The notes under the pieces are model-generated. The model did no database searches, had not been told where the DNA came from, and saw nothing but the letters and a program-made list of their open reading frames with translations. The position numbers and the translations under genes are program-made. From CAZUDO01 sp964618895 (lineage in GTDB: Bacteria > Desulfobacterota > Binatia > DP-6), in contig CAZUDO010000056.1 of assembly GCA_964618895.1 (NCBI GenBank), positions 158,320-222,319 of the forward strand: a DNA stretch of 64,000 nt, given 5' to 3'. Shown in pieces: positions 8,847-18,048 of the stretch. Position 1 is the stretch's first letter. The number at the start of each line of letters is the position of its first letter.

Positions 8847-9473
8847 GTGCCGGTTGACCTGCAGGGTTTTCTCGAGCCATCCCGCGCGGCGCTCCTCCTG
8901 ATGGAATGTCAGGAGGGGATCATCGGTGCCGGCGGGCGCCTGGGGGCGCTCGCCGAGGCGGTCGCGCGGCACGGGACGGTCGCGCACATCGCGCGCGTGC
9001 TGGCGGCCGCGCGGCGCGCGCACGTCCCCGTCTTCTACTGTACGGTCGCGCGCCGGCCCGACGGCGGCGGCGCGGCGGTCAACTGTCTCCTGCTGGCGGC
9101 CACCAAACGCGGCACGCCGCTGCTGCCCGGCTCGCCGCAGCAGGCGGTGGTGGCGGCGCTGGCGCCCGCCGACGGCGACTACGTCGTCACGCGCTTCCAC
9201 GGGTTGAGCCCGTTCCACGGCACCGAGCTGGACCAGTTGCTGCGCAACCTGGGCGTGCGCACGGTGGTGGCCGCCGGGGTGTCGGTCAACATCGGCATGC
9301 TCGGCCTCACGCTCGAGGCGGTGAACGCTGGCTACCAGGTGGTGCTCCCGCGCGAGGCCACCACCGGTGTGCCGGACGCGTACGTCGACGCCGTCTTCGA
9401 GCACACGTTGAAACTGCTGGCGACCGTCACTTCGGTGGACGAGGTGGTCGCGGCGTGGAGCGGGCATGGCTGA
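8847..9473 (+). CDS. Isochorismatase-like protein lacking the catalytic triad
   Basis: A 208-residue protein with the isochorismatase/cysteine-hydrolase fold: ALLLMECQEG at the first strand, VVTRFHGLSPFHGTELD, and VVAAGVSVNIGMLGLTLEA. Family enzymes use Asp, Lys and Cys. At the aligned positions this protein has Glu20, Arg116 and Gly150, so it is probably non-hydrolytic or uses other chemistry. Start is GTG at 8847, six bases after the previous stop. Its end overlaps the SDR start by 8 bases, so it is part of the operon and likely expressed. A structural or binding role is possible. Confidence 0.85.
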   Translation: MPVDLQGFLEPSRAALLLMECQEGIIGAGGRLGALAEAVARHGTVAHIARVLAAARRAHVPVFYCTVARRPDGGGAAVNCLLLAATKRGTPLLPGSPQQAVVAALAPADGDYVVTRFHGLSPFHGTELDQLLRNLGVRTVVAAGVSVNIGMLGLTLEAVNAGYQVVLPREATTGVPDAYVDAVFEHTLKLLATVTSVDEVVAAWSGHG

Positions 9474-10230
9474 GCGGTTCCCTGGCAAGGTGGTGTTCGT
9501 GACCGGCGCCGGCTCCGGCATCGGGCGCGCCACCGCGGCGCTGTTCGCGGCCGAAGGCGCGAAGGTGTTCGCCGTCGACGTGAACGGCGACGGTCTCATG
9601 CAGACCATCGACCAGCTCCGCCCGCTCGGGCGGACTATCGAGGGCGGCGTGTGCGACGTGGCCGACACGGCCTCGGTCGAAGCGGCGATCGGCAACACCG
9701 TGACCACGTTCGGCGGGCTCGACGTGCTGGTGAACGCCGCCGGCATCGGCGGCTTCGCCCGCTTCGAGGAGCTGGACGAGGCCACGTTCGAGCGCACGCT
9801 GCAGGTGAACCTGGGCGGCGTCTTCCGCACCACCAAGGCGGCGCTGCCGCACCTCCTGGCGCGCTGTCCGGGCGCCAACGTCGTGAACGTCGCCTCGACG
9901 GCGGGCATGCGCGGCACGGCGTACGCGGCGCACTACAGCGCCTCCAAGGGCGGCGTGGCCCTGCTGTCGCGCTCGCTGGCGCTCGAGTTCGCGAGCCGCG
10001 ACCTGCGCATCAACTGCGTCTGCCCGGGCGGCGTCAAGACGCCGTTCGGGCGTTTCTTCCTGCGCCGCGAGGACTTCGAGGCCCACCTGATCGACTACTC
10101 GGCGCCGCCGAAGATCGGGCACTTCGCGGATCCCGAAGACATTGCGGGCGTGATCGCGTTCCTCGCCTCGGACGCGGCCCGCATGGTGAACGGCGTCACG
10201 CTCCTGGCCGATGGCGGCACGCTCGCGTAG
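9466..10230 (+). CDS. Short-chain dehydrogenase/reductase
   Basis: A 254-residue classical SDR. It has the cofactor motif TGAGSGIG near the N-terminus, an acidic residue after beta-2 (FAVDVNGDG) suggesting NAD(H) preference, NAAGIGG, a catalytic Ser in VNVASTAG, and YSASK as the YxxxK pair. The start overlaps the isochorismatase-like gene, so the two are translationally coupled. It probably oxidises or reduces a hydroxyl/keto intermediate of the same pathway. The substrate cannot be read from sequence. Confidence 0.93.
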   Translation: MAERFPGKVVFVTGAGSGIGRATAALFAAEGAKVFAVDVNGDGLMQTIDQLRPLGRTIEGGVCDVADTASVEAAIGNTVTTFGGLDVLVNAAGIGGFARFEELDEATFERTLQVNLGGVFRTTKAALPHLLARCPGANVVNVASTAGMRGTAYAAHYSASKGGVALLSRSLALEFASRDLRINCVCPGGVKTPFGRFFLRREDFEAHLIDYSAPPKIGHFADPEDIAGVIAFLASDAARMVNGVTLLADGGTLA

Positions 10231-10240
10231 AAGGCCGCGG

Positions 10241-11740
10241 ATGCTACTCGACGTGCTTGCCCGCCACGCCGCCGAATGCGGCGACCGGCCGTTCCTGGCG
10301 CATGTCGGGCGGCGCGTGACCTACGCCGAGTTCGACCGGCTTTCGAACCGCGCCGCGCACGCGCTCCGTGCCCTGGGCGTTACGAAGGGCGACCGGGTGA
10401 CGCTCGGTCTCGGCAACTCGGTCGAGTACGTGGTGGCCGCGTTCGGGGTGCTCAAGGCCGGTGCGGTGCTGAATCCCGTCAACCCGACGCTGGGGGCGCA
10501 GGAGCTCGGCTACATCCTTGCCCACGCCGGGCCGCGCGTGGTGGTGACCGACGCTGCCAGCGCGGGCGTGTTCGTGGCGGCGACGCTCCCCGCCGGGTGC
10601 ACGCTCGCGGCCTTCGGCGCGGCACCGGGCACGGTGGCACTCGACGAGCGCATCGCGGCCGCCTCCGACGCCCGGCCACCGGTCGCGCTCGGTGGCGACG
10701 ATCCGTCGACGCTCCTCTACACCTCGGGGACGACGGGGACGCCGAAGGGCGTGCTCTTCACCCACGGACGCACCGGCACGAGCGGCTCGCACTTCATCGA
10801 GGCGCTCCGCCTGACCCCCGACGACGTGATCCTGGCCGTCACGCCGCTCTTCCACGGCAACGCCTGGGGCGCGGTCGTCACCGCGCTGCACGCGGGCGGG
10901 ACCGCGGCCTTCCCGAAGGCGTTCCGCGCCTCCGAGTTCTGGCCTCTGGTGCACGAGACCGGCGCCACCGTGCTGTACACGCTGGGAACGATCCTGGCGA
11001 TGCTGCTCACGCGCGAGCCGGGCGAGCTGGAACGGACGAATCCCCTGCGTGTCATCCTCGGGCTCGGCAGCGCGCCCATCCGCGAGCAGGCGATGCGGCG
11101 CTTCGGCGTGCAGCACGTCGCCGAGTGCTTCGGCTCGACCGACGCCGGGGTCGTGACCCTCGAGCCGGTGGGTGCGACCCCCCGCCCGGGCTCGTGCGGC
11201 CCGCCGGTGCCGGGCGTGCGTCTCCGCGTGGTGGACGATGCGGGACACGATCTACCGGAGCGCCAGGTGGGCGAGATCGCCGTCTGGTCGCCGGCGCGCA
11301 TGGAGGCCTACTTCCGGAGCCCGGAGGACACGGCGCAGGCACTACGCGACGGCTGGTTCTTCACCGGCGACCTCGGCTTCCTGGACGAGGACGGCTGGCT
11401 CTATTTCGTCGACCGGAAGCGCGACGTGATCCGGCGCGGCGGCGAGAACGTGTCGTCGCTGCTGGTCGAGTCGACGCTTCGCCAGCACCCGCGCGTGCGC
11501 GAGGTGGCGGTCATCGGCGTGCCGGATGCCGTGCTCGGGCAGGAGATCAAGGCGGTGGTGGTGGCGGAGGGTACGCTCGGCGAGGACGAGCTGCGCGCCT
11601 TCGCGGCCGAGCGGCTGGCGCGCTTCCAGGTGCCGCGTCTGTGGGAGTTCCGCGCGTCGCTGCCGAAGACGCCGACGCAGCGGGTGGAGAAGTACAAGCT
11701 GCGGCAGGAGCACGGCGGCGGGCGGCCGCTCCTGGGGTGA
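10241..11740 (+). CDS. Acyl-CoA synthetase (AMP-binding, class I adenylate-forming)
   Basis: A 499-residue adenylate-forming ligase. The P-loop TSGTTGTPKG lies near residue 170, then GWFFTGDLGFLDEDG, the hinge DRKRDVIRRGGENVS, and a C-terminal PTQRVEKYKL with the catalytic Lys. The ATG at 10241 is preferred over the codon 30 bases earlier because that lies inside the SDR gene. It activates a carboxylic acid with ATP and CoA. As last gene of the cluster it suggests that the pathway ends by sending an acid into CoA-dependent degradation. Confidence 0.92.
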   Translation: MLLDVLARHAAECGDRPFLAHVGRRVTYAEFDRLSNRAAHALRALGVTKGDRVTLGLGNSVEYVVAAFGVLKAGAVLNPVNPTLGAQELGYILAHAGPRVVVTDAASAGVFVAATLPAGCTLAAFGAAPGTVALDERIAAASDARPPVALGGDDPSTLLYTSGTTGTPKGVLFTHGRTGTSGSHFIEALRLTPDDVILAVTPLFHGNAWGAVVTALHAGGTAAFPKAFRASEFWPLVHETGATVLYTLGTILAMLLTREPGELERTNPLRVILGLGSAPIREQAMRRFGVQHVAECFGSTDAGVVTLEPVGATPRPGSCGPPVPGVRLRVVDDAGHDLPERQVGEIAVWSPARMEAYFRSPEDTAQALRDGWFFTGDLGFLDEDGWLYFVDRKRDVIRRGGENVSSLLVESTLRQHPRVREVAVIGVPDAVLGQEIKAVVVAEGTLGEDELRAFAAERLARFQVPRLWEFRASLPKTPTQRVEKYKLRQEHGGGRPLLG

Positions 11741-11808
11741 GGGGGCGCTCTCCACTGCCGGCCCCCGCCGGTACCGGCCTGCCGACCGTGCGTGTTGGCC
11801 ATCGTGCG

Positions 11809-12168
11809 CTAGGGGACCATCGCCGCGACCCACGGTCCGAAGGGGTAGCCCTCGACGGCCATCGTCCCCGCGGGATTCATGCCAAGAGGCAGCCGCTTCG
11901 TAAGCAGATGGACCCGGCAACCCGACGCGAGCTGTTCTCCGTCCCACCTCGGCCGCACCAGCACCCGCTCCTCCGGATGGAAGGTGTATCCGTTCCGTTC
12001 ATCGAAATGCACGACGTGCCACGCGTTTCCATGCTCATCCGAAATCCTTCCGACGATGCTTCCCGTCGTCGGATAGACGTCGCTCGGAGGATCGCCCTCC
12101 TCGAAGACAATCGAAGCACCGATCACATCTGGCATGGGCTCACCGACGATGCACTCGACGGACTCCAT
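11809..12168 (-). CDS. Hypothetical small protein
   Basis: A 119-residue open frame read from ATG 12168; a TTG ten codons earlier is the alternative. The sequence has a coherent acidic/basic mixture with VVHFDERNGYTFHPEERVLV in the middle. It looks like a compact beta-rich cytoplasmic protein. I recognise no family. It converges on the acyl-CoA synthetase. Codon use is less G+C-biased at third positions than in neighbours, which lowers confidence or may indicate transfer. Confidence 0.5.
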   Translation of the reverse strand: MESVECIVGEPMPDVIGASIVFEEGDPPSDVYPTTGSIVGRISDEHGNAWHVVHFDERNGYTFHPEERVLVRPRWDGEQLASGCRVHLLTKRLPLGMNPAGTMAVEGYPFGPWVAAMVP

Positions 12169-12909
12169 AGTAGTACCGGGTCCGTGGAATGGAGGCAATG
12201 AGTGATGGCTCGCGGTCTCAGGCCAGCCGGTCCGCCGCGCGTGCGTTCCGATCGAGGTGGCCGTCCAGAGCGGGTGTCCCGGAATGGCATGCGCGTTGCT
12301 GCGCGATCACCCGATCGGTGACGCTGCGCACGGGCGTGCACGGCGCGCGCCCCGTCCCGGGCGTAGCACGCACATCGCTGTCCGACCCGCCACTTCCCGT
12401 GCTGACGCGTCCCGAAGGACGGCGTTACTCACGCATCCACGCGCTCTTCACGTTGAGAAGATAGGACCGGCAAAGGCCCTTTCTCGCCCGGCTCGCTTCT
12501 ACTTCTGCCCCTTCCTTCCGTAACGAGCCGAACACGAAGTGCTTCCTGCAAAAGGGCGCGGAGACGTGCACGAACTCGTGGAAGTTCGTAGACCGCGAGG
12601 GAGATGTCGCAGGGGCACTCGGCTGGAAGCAGGCGCGCTTTGCGCCGCGGCGGAGCCGCGTGGTGCCAGGGACGTGCGGCAACAAGGTAAAGTTCAACCT
12701 GCGCAGCGGACCGGGCGTGATGATGACGACGCCGAGCACGAGCAGCCGCGTGCGGCAGAGCCCGCGGATCAGCGGCGATCGCAGCCATCCATCAGCGGTC
12801 GGACCTTAGCGCAGTATGGGCGCGTCGTCGTGTATCAGAATCCCGCCCGAGCCTGCCGACCGAATCTCTCAGGATTCCGCCAGCTCAGGTCTCATCCGGA
12901 AAGTGCACC
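12169..12909. other. Gene-poor stretch
   Basis: About 740 bases without a convincing intact gene. Short overlapping frames on both strands have unlikely compositions. The only part that reads like former coding sequence is 12466-12809, listed separately. Confidence 0.5.
12466..12809 (+). pseudogene. Possible remnant of a secreted Cys-containing protein
   Basis: An open frame without an ATG or GTG start runs from a stop at about 12463 to the TAG at 12807-12809. From 12519 it reads as plausible protein, with TKCFLQKGAETCTNSWKFVD and later VPGTCGNKVKFNLRSG. Its three Cys and Gly/Lys pattern recall the ends of the secreted repeat proteins in this window. There is no recognisable family and no start, so I treat it as a fragment. 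It could also be chance. Confidence 0.22.
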
Positions 12910-14013
12910 TCAGTCACCGATGACCGTGGGCACGTCCGCGGCGAACGTGTCGGTGCCGGTCGCGGCGAACTGCTCCTCCGGGATGGTCGGCGGCGTGATC
13001 GGCGCGGCGACGTGCCACTCCTCGGACGTGCGCCTCCAGACCGGCGTGCTGGTCGGGGGCAGAAGGAGCCGAACGTTGGCCTGGTCGTTTCCGTAGGCGG
13101 TGTTGCCCCGGAGGAGGCTCGAAGCGCCGATCACGATGCCCCACCCGTTCTGGTACACCTGGTTCTCCAACATGAAGGAATCGGCCCGCACGTCCATGCC
13201 GACATTGCAGTTCCAGAAGGCGCGCACGCGCTCGATGCGGGTGCCGCCGAACAGGCTGATGCCCGTGAACTGGAATCCCTGCACGTTGCCGTTGGTCACG
13301 GTTGTGTTCCGGACGGTGGCGTCGTCGGCCACGATGCCGTTCCCTCCCGCCACCTGGGCGCAGGGTGCGGCAGACGTATTGGTTCCCCGCAGGGTGAACC
13401 CGTTCAGGTCGATGGTCACGTTGCTCGTCGTGACGCGGATGCCGATCACGCCGGCCGGGACCTCCAGGTTCCCGGTCAGACGGTAGCTGCCCGGGTCGCT
13501 GAGCGTCACGGGAAAGCCCGGCGCGTCGGCCGACGTGACGCCCCCCGTCGCGGCGCGGCCCTGGTCGATGTGCACGACCCCGTCGTTACCGACGTCCTGT
13601 GCCCCGGGGACGCAGCCCTTGATGAAGGCCGCGCAGATGGTCCCGCCGCTGTCGGTGGCGTAGATGGTGCAGGTCGCGGGTGGCCGGCGCGCGCCGGCGC
13701 CGGGCTGGCCAATGTTGCAGCCGGTGAGCTTCGCCCCGGAATAGCAGCTCGACTCGTTCGGGAAGGGCAGGCTGACCGCGGCGGAGGCCCAGCCCCATCT
13801 CGGGGTGGTGTGGCTGGCCTCCAATGTCCCCTGGAACTCGATCGAGCCGTCCTTGCCGACCTTCGCCTTGCAGTTGTCGAGCGCGAGCGCGGGAGCACCC
13901 GCGACGCAGAAGAACGCCCCCAACACGACGACCACACGCCGCGTGCGCGCACGTCGGTGCGTGACGTCGCCCTCCACACGCCCCCCACAGCGATCGGTAG
14001 ACACGGTACCCAT
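12910..14013 (-). CDS. Secreted right-handed beta-helix (parallel beta) protein
   Basis: A 367-residue protein. A basic leader and hydrophobic core (VVVVLGAFFCVAGAPALA) form a signal peptide ending near residue 45. A Cys-containing domain follows. From about residue 165 there are repeating strands typical of right-handed beta-helix/NosD-like folds: GSYRLTGNLEVP, GIRVTTSNVTIDLNGFTLRG, GIVADDATVRNTTVTNGNV. These folds are common in polysaccharide-binding or -cleaving secreted proteins, but no catalytic set can be named. A GAGGGAGGG ribosome site precedes ATG 14013. Confidence 0.78.
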   Translation of the reverse strand: MGTVSTDRCGGRVEGDVTHRRARTRRVVVVLGAFFCVAGAPALALDNCKAKVGKDGSIEFQGTLEASHTTPRWGWASAAVSLPFPNESSCYSGAKLTGCNIGQPGAGARRPPATCTIYATDSGGTICAAFIKGCVPGAQDVGNDGVVHIDQGRAATGGVTSADAPGFPVTLSDPGSYRLTGNLEVPAGVIGIRVTTSNVTIDLNGFTLRGTNTSAAPCAQVAGGNGIVADDATVRNTTVTNGNVQGFQFTGISLFGGTRIERVRAFWNCNVGMDVRADSFMLENQVYQNGWGIVIGASSLLRGNTAYGNDQANVRLLLPPTSTPVWRRTSEEWHVAAPITPPTIPEEQFAATGTDTFAADVPTVIGD

Positions 14014-14319
14014 GGCGCCCTCCCTCGTTTGTCGTCGGGGGCGGCGCCTGCCCCATGGAGGCGCGGGAACCCCGAGAGCGATGGGACTATGGAGTGCCTT
14101 CTAGATCGGCGTCAAGGGCAGTGTCGGTCAAGTGGTGGAGAAGTGATTCTGGCATGGATTGATGACCTCCCGCGGCACGTAGACGCCGGTGGGTGCTCAG
14201 GCAGCGGGCCCGGTGCGAGCCAGGACCGAGCGGTCTTCGGCGCGGAAACGACCCGGTTGCTTCACCACGTTGGCGCAGCGCATTGCATCGCCGGGCCTCC
14301 ACGAGGCAAGAGACGCGGC
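14014..14319. other. Divergent intergenic region
   Basis: About 300 bases between the beta-helix gene (leftward) and the adenylate cyclase (rightward). It holds the ribosome site of the leftward gene and presumably both promoters, but I find no clear paired -35/-10 elements or inverted repeats. Confidence 0.5.
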
Positions 14320-15900
14320 ATGGGACAGCGGGTAGTGGTTCCGGGCTGGCTGCTGGCGAGCCTGCTGGTGGTGATCGGGGCCAACCTGGTGGCCGGCGCT
14401 GCGACCAGCGCCACGGTCGGCCTCATGCAGGGGGCAAGCGAGTTCGCGCGCACGGTACGCGTCCACGACCTGGCGGTCCTGCCGTTCTGGCGCGGCACCG
14501 CCTATCCCATCCTGACGGCATTGAGCCTCGGGTATCTGTGGCCGGTGGTGGCGTACTTCCGCTGTGGCGGCGAAACGGCGCCGTCGGCCCGGGTGCAGTC
14601 GCGCGCCGTGAACGGGCCCGTCGTCGTGGCCAGCATCGGCTTCGTCGGCTGGGTGTCGAGTGCGATCGTCTTCCCGGCGCTCACGCTCGCACGCTTCGGG
14701 CACTGGTCGGCCGACCTGATGTCGCAGCACGTGCTGTCGCCGCTGGTGAACGGGTTCCTCGCGGCCACCACTTCGTATCTGGTGGTCGACTGGGTGTTCC
14801 GCACCCGCGTCGTGCCGTACGTCTTTCCCGCCGGCGGCGCGAGCGTGGTGGCCGGCATCGCGGCCCTCGGCGTCGGCGCACGCCTGGTGGTGTTCCTGAT
14901 CGCGGTCGCGTTCGTGCCCCTGTTCACCATGCTCGGGCTGGTGCGCGCCGCGGCGGCGCGCCTCGGCGCCGGCTGGGCGGTCGCCGAGGTCGTTCCGGAC
15001 CTGGTACGGGCCAGCGAGGCGACGTTCGGCCTCTACGTGGCGCTCGGCCTCGTGCTGACGCTGCTCCTGGCGCGCACCTTCACGCGCCCGTTGGCGGAGG
15101 TGACGGCGGCGCTGCGCCGCGTGCGGCGCGGGATGCTCGATCAGCCGGTGCGGGTGTCGGCGGCGGACGAGATCGGGGTGCTGGAAGAAGGCGTCAATGC
15201 CCTGGTGGCGACGCTGCGCGAGAACGAGCGCATCCTGCAGACGTTCGGGCGCGTGGTCGAGCCGGTGGTTCGCGATCGGCTCCTGGCCGGCGAGCTGCGC
15301 GGCGAGGGCGAGGTGCGGACGGCGTCGGTGCTCTTCTGCGACCTGCGCGGCTTCACCACCCTGGCCGAGCGCATGGCGCCCCGCGAGCTGGTGCAGACGC
15401 TGAACCAGTTCTTCACCGCCATGACCGAGTGGGCGCGCGCCTGCGGTGGCTTCGTCGACAAGTTCATCGGCGATGGTGTCCTGGTGGTCTTCGGGCTCCT
15501 CGACGACGGCGCCGCCGCGGCCGCCGAGGGCGGCGCCGCCGCGGCTCTGCGCTGCGCGCTCGGCATGCACGAGCGGCTGGCGGGCCTGAACGCCGAGCGC
15601 GCCGGGCGCGGGCAGACGCCGCTCGCGATGAAGGTCGGCGTCCATACCGGCGCCGTGGTGGCCGGGACGATCGGGGCCGCCGACCGGCACGAGTACACCG
15701 TCATCGGCGACACGGTGAACGTCGCGGCGCGTCTGGAGGAGTTGTGCGCGGACGGCGAGGTGATGGTGTCGGCGGCCACCTGGGACCTCGCCCGTGCCGG
15801 CGGCGTCGCGCTCCCGTCGGCGCTCCCGGCCGCGGTGGCGCTGCGTGGCCGGGACCAGCCGGTACGAGTGTTTCGTCTCGCGAGCGCCAGCAGCTCCTGA
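14320..15900 (+). CDS. Membrane-anchored class III adenylate cyclase with HAMP domain
   Basis: A 526-residue protein. About six hydrophobic segments fill residues 1-270, a HAMP-type linker follows (TFTRPLAEVTAALRRVRRG), then a C-terminal cyclase homology domain from about residue 340. Both metal Asp residues are present (FCDLRGFT and KFIGDGVLVVFG), with the adenine-selecting Lys and Asp (VDKFIGD, YTVIGDTVN) and the NVAARLE Asn/Arg transition-state pair. It should make cAMP from ATP in response to a membrane or periplasmic cue. ATG 14320 starts the hydrophobic domain; the frame extends upstream without sense. Confidence 0.9.
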   Translation: MGQRVVVPGWLLASLLVVIGANLVAGAATSATVGLMQGASEFARTVRVHDLAVLPFWRGTAYPILTALSLGYLWPVVAYFRCGGETAPSARVQSRAVNGPVVVASIGFVGWVSSAIVFPALTLARFGHWSADLMSQHVLSPLVNGFLAATTSYLVVDWVFRTRVVPYVFPAGGASVVAGIAALGVGARLVVFLIAVAFVPLFTMLGLVRAAAARLGAGWAVAEVVPDLVRASEATFGLYVALGLVLTLLLARTFTRPLAEVTAALRRVRRGMLDQPVRVSAADEIGVLEEGVNALVATLRENERILQTFGRVVEPVVRDRLLAGELRGEGEVRTASVLFCDLRGFTTLAERMAPRELVQTLNQFFTAMTEWARACGGFVDKFIGDGVLVVFGLLDDGAAAAAEGGAAAALRCALGMHERLAGLNAERAGRGQTPLAMKVGVHTGAVVAGTIGAADRHEYTVIGDTVNVAARLEELCADGEVMVSAATWDLARAGGVALPSALPAAVALRGRDQPVRVFRLASASSS

Positions 15901-16051
15901 CGCCGGGTAGGGGCGGCTTCGGGGCTGGTCGTATCTGCGATTGGATCGATGTTCACGTTGGCATCTCTCTGTCTGGGGCGATCGACCTGCGATTCGCGCT
16001 GCTCGCTGGACGGCGTGGAGCGGGATCGGATAGACGCGTTCCTCCGCTCGC

Positions 16052-16531
16052 ATGACGGACGAACCCGGACAGACGGACGAACCCGGACAGATCGATTGGG
16101 CCGACTGGCGACGCCGCCTCGGACGACAGGTGCGCCGCGTGCGGGAGTTCGTCGGCCTGTCGCAGGGGCAGGTCGCCGAGATGGCGGGGGTGAGTCAGGC
16201 GGCGGTGAGCCGGCTCGAAGCCGGCCGCGGGCTCGCCACGCCGCTCCTCCTGCTGATGAAGGTGTACGTGCCGCTGGCGTGGGCCCTGCGCCAGGTCGAT
16301 CCGGCGCTGCTCAACCCTGATCTGCGCTGGATCCTGGACGTCGATGCGCGGCTCGGGCTGGCGCCCGGGGCGGGCACGGCGCGGACGGTTCCGGTGGCCA
16401 GCGACCCCGAGATGGAAGAGATGGTACGTCTCTTCCAGCGTCTGCCCGGGCGTCGGCGAACCCCGCTCATCCAGGTGGCGCGCGCGCTGGTGTCGTCGGT
16501 GGACGAGGACGAGACGATCCGCTCGCGTTGA
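16052..16531 (+). CDS. XRE-family helix-turn-helix regulator
   Basis: A 159-residue protein. Residues ~20-75 form a Cro/C1-type HTH: LGRQVRRVREFVGLSQGQVA, then MAGVSQAAVSRLEAG. The remainder is helical without an obvious sensor domain. The N-terminus carries a six-residue direct repeat (TDEPGQ twice) encoded by an 18-bp duplication. It is monocistronic, downstream of the cyclase, and converges on the DUF309 gene with six bases between stops. Targets are unknown. Confidence 0.85.
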   Translation: MTDEPGQTDEPGQIDWADWRRRLGRQVRRVREFVGLSQGQVAEMAGVSQAAVSRLEAGRGLATPLLLLMKVYVPLAWALRQVDPALLNPDLRWILDVDARLGLAPGAGTARTVPVASDPEMEEMVRLFQRLPGRRRTPLIQVARALVSSVDEDETIRSR

Positions 16532-16537
16532 TCGGCG

Positions 16538-16894
16538 TCAGTCGATCCGCAGGCGGGGCGGTGTCGCGGCGAGGGCGTCGCCCGTCGCCGCGGCGGCCAA
16601 GTCGTCGGCGACGCGCTGTCGGAGACGTTCCACGTGCACGCCCCACGCGACCGCGGGGAACGCCGCCAGCTTGCCGGCGCCGAGCCGCAGCATGCGGGTC
16701 GCGCCCGGATGCCCCGAAGCGGCCTTGTGGTACCCCACCGCCACCTGGATGAGCGCGATGAGCAGGTCCCAGCGCCCGTCGCCTTCGACCGCGTCGAGCA
16801 ACTCCTCGAACGCCTCGTGCGCCTCGAAGAAGCGGCCGCTGTTGAAGTGGCGTACGCCGTCCAGGAAGCCCGCGGGAAACTCGGGCGCCGGCAT
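16538..16894 (-). CDS. DUF309 domain protein
   Basis: A 118-residue helical protein carrying the DUF309 signature FNSGRFFEAHEAFEELLD near residues 17-34, followed by LLIALIQVAVGYHKA. The family is widespread, about this size, and of unknown function. It starts at ATG 16894, five bases after the CaiB/BaiF stop, and is the last gene of the leftward TPR, CoA-transferase, DUF309 unit. Confidence 0.88.
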   Translation of the reverse strand: MPAPEFPAGFLDGVRHFNSGRFFEAHEAFEELLDAVEGDGRWDLLIALIQVAVGYHKAASGHPGATRMLRLGAGKLAAFPAVAWGVHVERLRQRVADDLAAAATGDALAATPPRLRID

Positions 16895-16899
16895 GGGCC

Positions 16900-18048
16900 T
16901 CAGACGACGCCGTCGGCTCGGAACGCCGCGATGGCGTGCGCGTCGTAGCCGAGGGTGGCGAGCACCGCGTCGGTATGCTGGCCGAACTCCGGCGGCGGCG
17001 TGCGCACCGTTCCCGGCGTTTCGGAGAGCTTGAGCGGGCTGCCGGGGATGAGCGTCTTCCCGGTCGGCGTATCGGTCTCGATCATCATGCCGCGATGCCG
17101 CACCTGCGGGTCGGCGAACGTCTCCTCGAGCGTGTTGACCGGGCCGAAGCAGATCTCCAGCTCGGCCAGCTCGCGACGCCACTCGGCGAGCGTCTTCTGC
17201 CGGAAGGCGTCCCGGAAGAAGGTGAACATCGCCTCGCGCGCCGGCCCCTCGTCCCACTGCTGCGCGATGAAGTCCTCGCGCCCGAAATGTCGACAGAGCG
17301 TGGCCCAGAAGTGCGTCTCGTAGGCACCGATCGTGAGATGGCGCCCGTCGTGTGTCTCGTACACTGCGTAGCACGGGTGGTGGCCGGTGAGCTGCGTGCG
17401 GCCGCGCTCCGGCGCCCGGCCGGCGAGCAGGTAGAGGAGGGTGTGATAGACGTTCCACGCCACCGCGCCGTCGAGCATGGCGATGTCGACCAGCTGGCCG
17501 CGGCCGGTCTCGGTGCGGGCGAGGAGCGCGGCCAGGATGCCGATCGCGGCCAGGAGCGACCCGCCGCCGATGTCGGCGATCTGCACGCCCGGAATCACCG
17601 GCGCGCGGTCCGCCTCGCCGACGTATCCGAGCACGCCGGCGTAGGCGAGGTAGTTCAGGTCGTGGCCGACGCGCTCACGGTAAGGGCCGTCCTGGCCGAA
17701 CCCCGAGATGGCGCAGTAGACGAGGCACGGGTTCCGGGCAGAGAGCGTCGGGTAGTCGATGCCGAGGCGGGTGGTGACGCCTGGGCGGAACCCTTCCAGC
17801 ACCACGTCGGCGTCGGTGGCCAGGCGCAGGAACACCTCGCGTCCGGCCGGGTGCTTCAGGTTGAGCGTCATGCTGCGCTTGTTGCGGGCCAGGAACGGGA
17901 TACCGGTGGCGAAGGGGTCGCCCGGGGCGGCGATGGCGAGCACGTCCATGCCGAGGTCGGCGAGCAGCGTCGAACAGAATGGCCCCGGCAGCTGGCGCGA
18001 GAGATCGAGGACGCGAAAACGCGCGAACGGCGCCGCGGGCGCGCTCAC
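16900..18048 (-). CDS. CaiB/BaiF family CoA-transferase
   Basis: A 382-residue type III CoA-transferase. Seen are the N-terminal RVLDLSRQLPGPFCSTLLADLG, the ARNKRSMTLNLKHPAGR segment, DVVLEGFRPG, and the ISGFGQDGPY region. Family members move CoA between carboxylic acids in fatty, bile-acid, carnitine and aromatic metabolism. The GTG start at 18048 was chosen because it overlaps the TPR gene stop in GTGA, a coupling arrangement; the longer frame upstream is Arg/Pro-rich nonsense. The substrate is unknown. Confidence 0.92.
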   Translation of the reverse strand: MSAPAAPFARFRVLDLSRQLPGPFCSTLLADLGMDVLAIAAPGDPFATGIPFLARNKRSMTLNLKHPAGREVFLRLATDADVVLEGFRPGVTTRLGIDYPTLSARNPCLVYCAISGFGQDGPYRERVGHDLNYLAYAGVLGYVGEADRAPVIPGVQIADIGGGSLLAAIGILAALLARTETGRGQLVDIAMLDGAVAWNVYHTLLYLLAGRAPERGRTQLTGHHPCYAVYETHDGRHLTIGAYETHFWATLCRHFGREDFIAQQWDEGPAREAMFTFFRDAFRQKTLAEWRRELAELEICFGPVNTLEETFADPQVRHRGMMIETDTPTGKTLIPGSPLKLSETPGTVRTPPPEFGQHTDAVLATLGYDAHAIAAFRADGVV

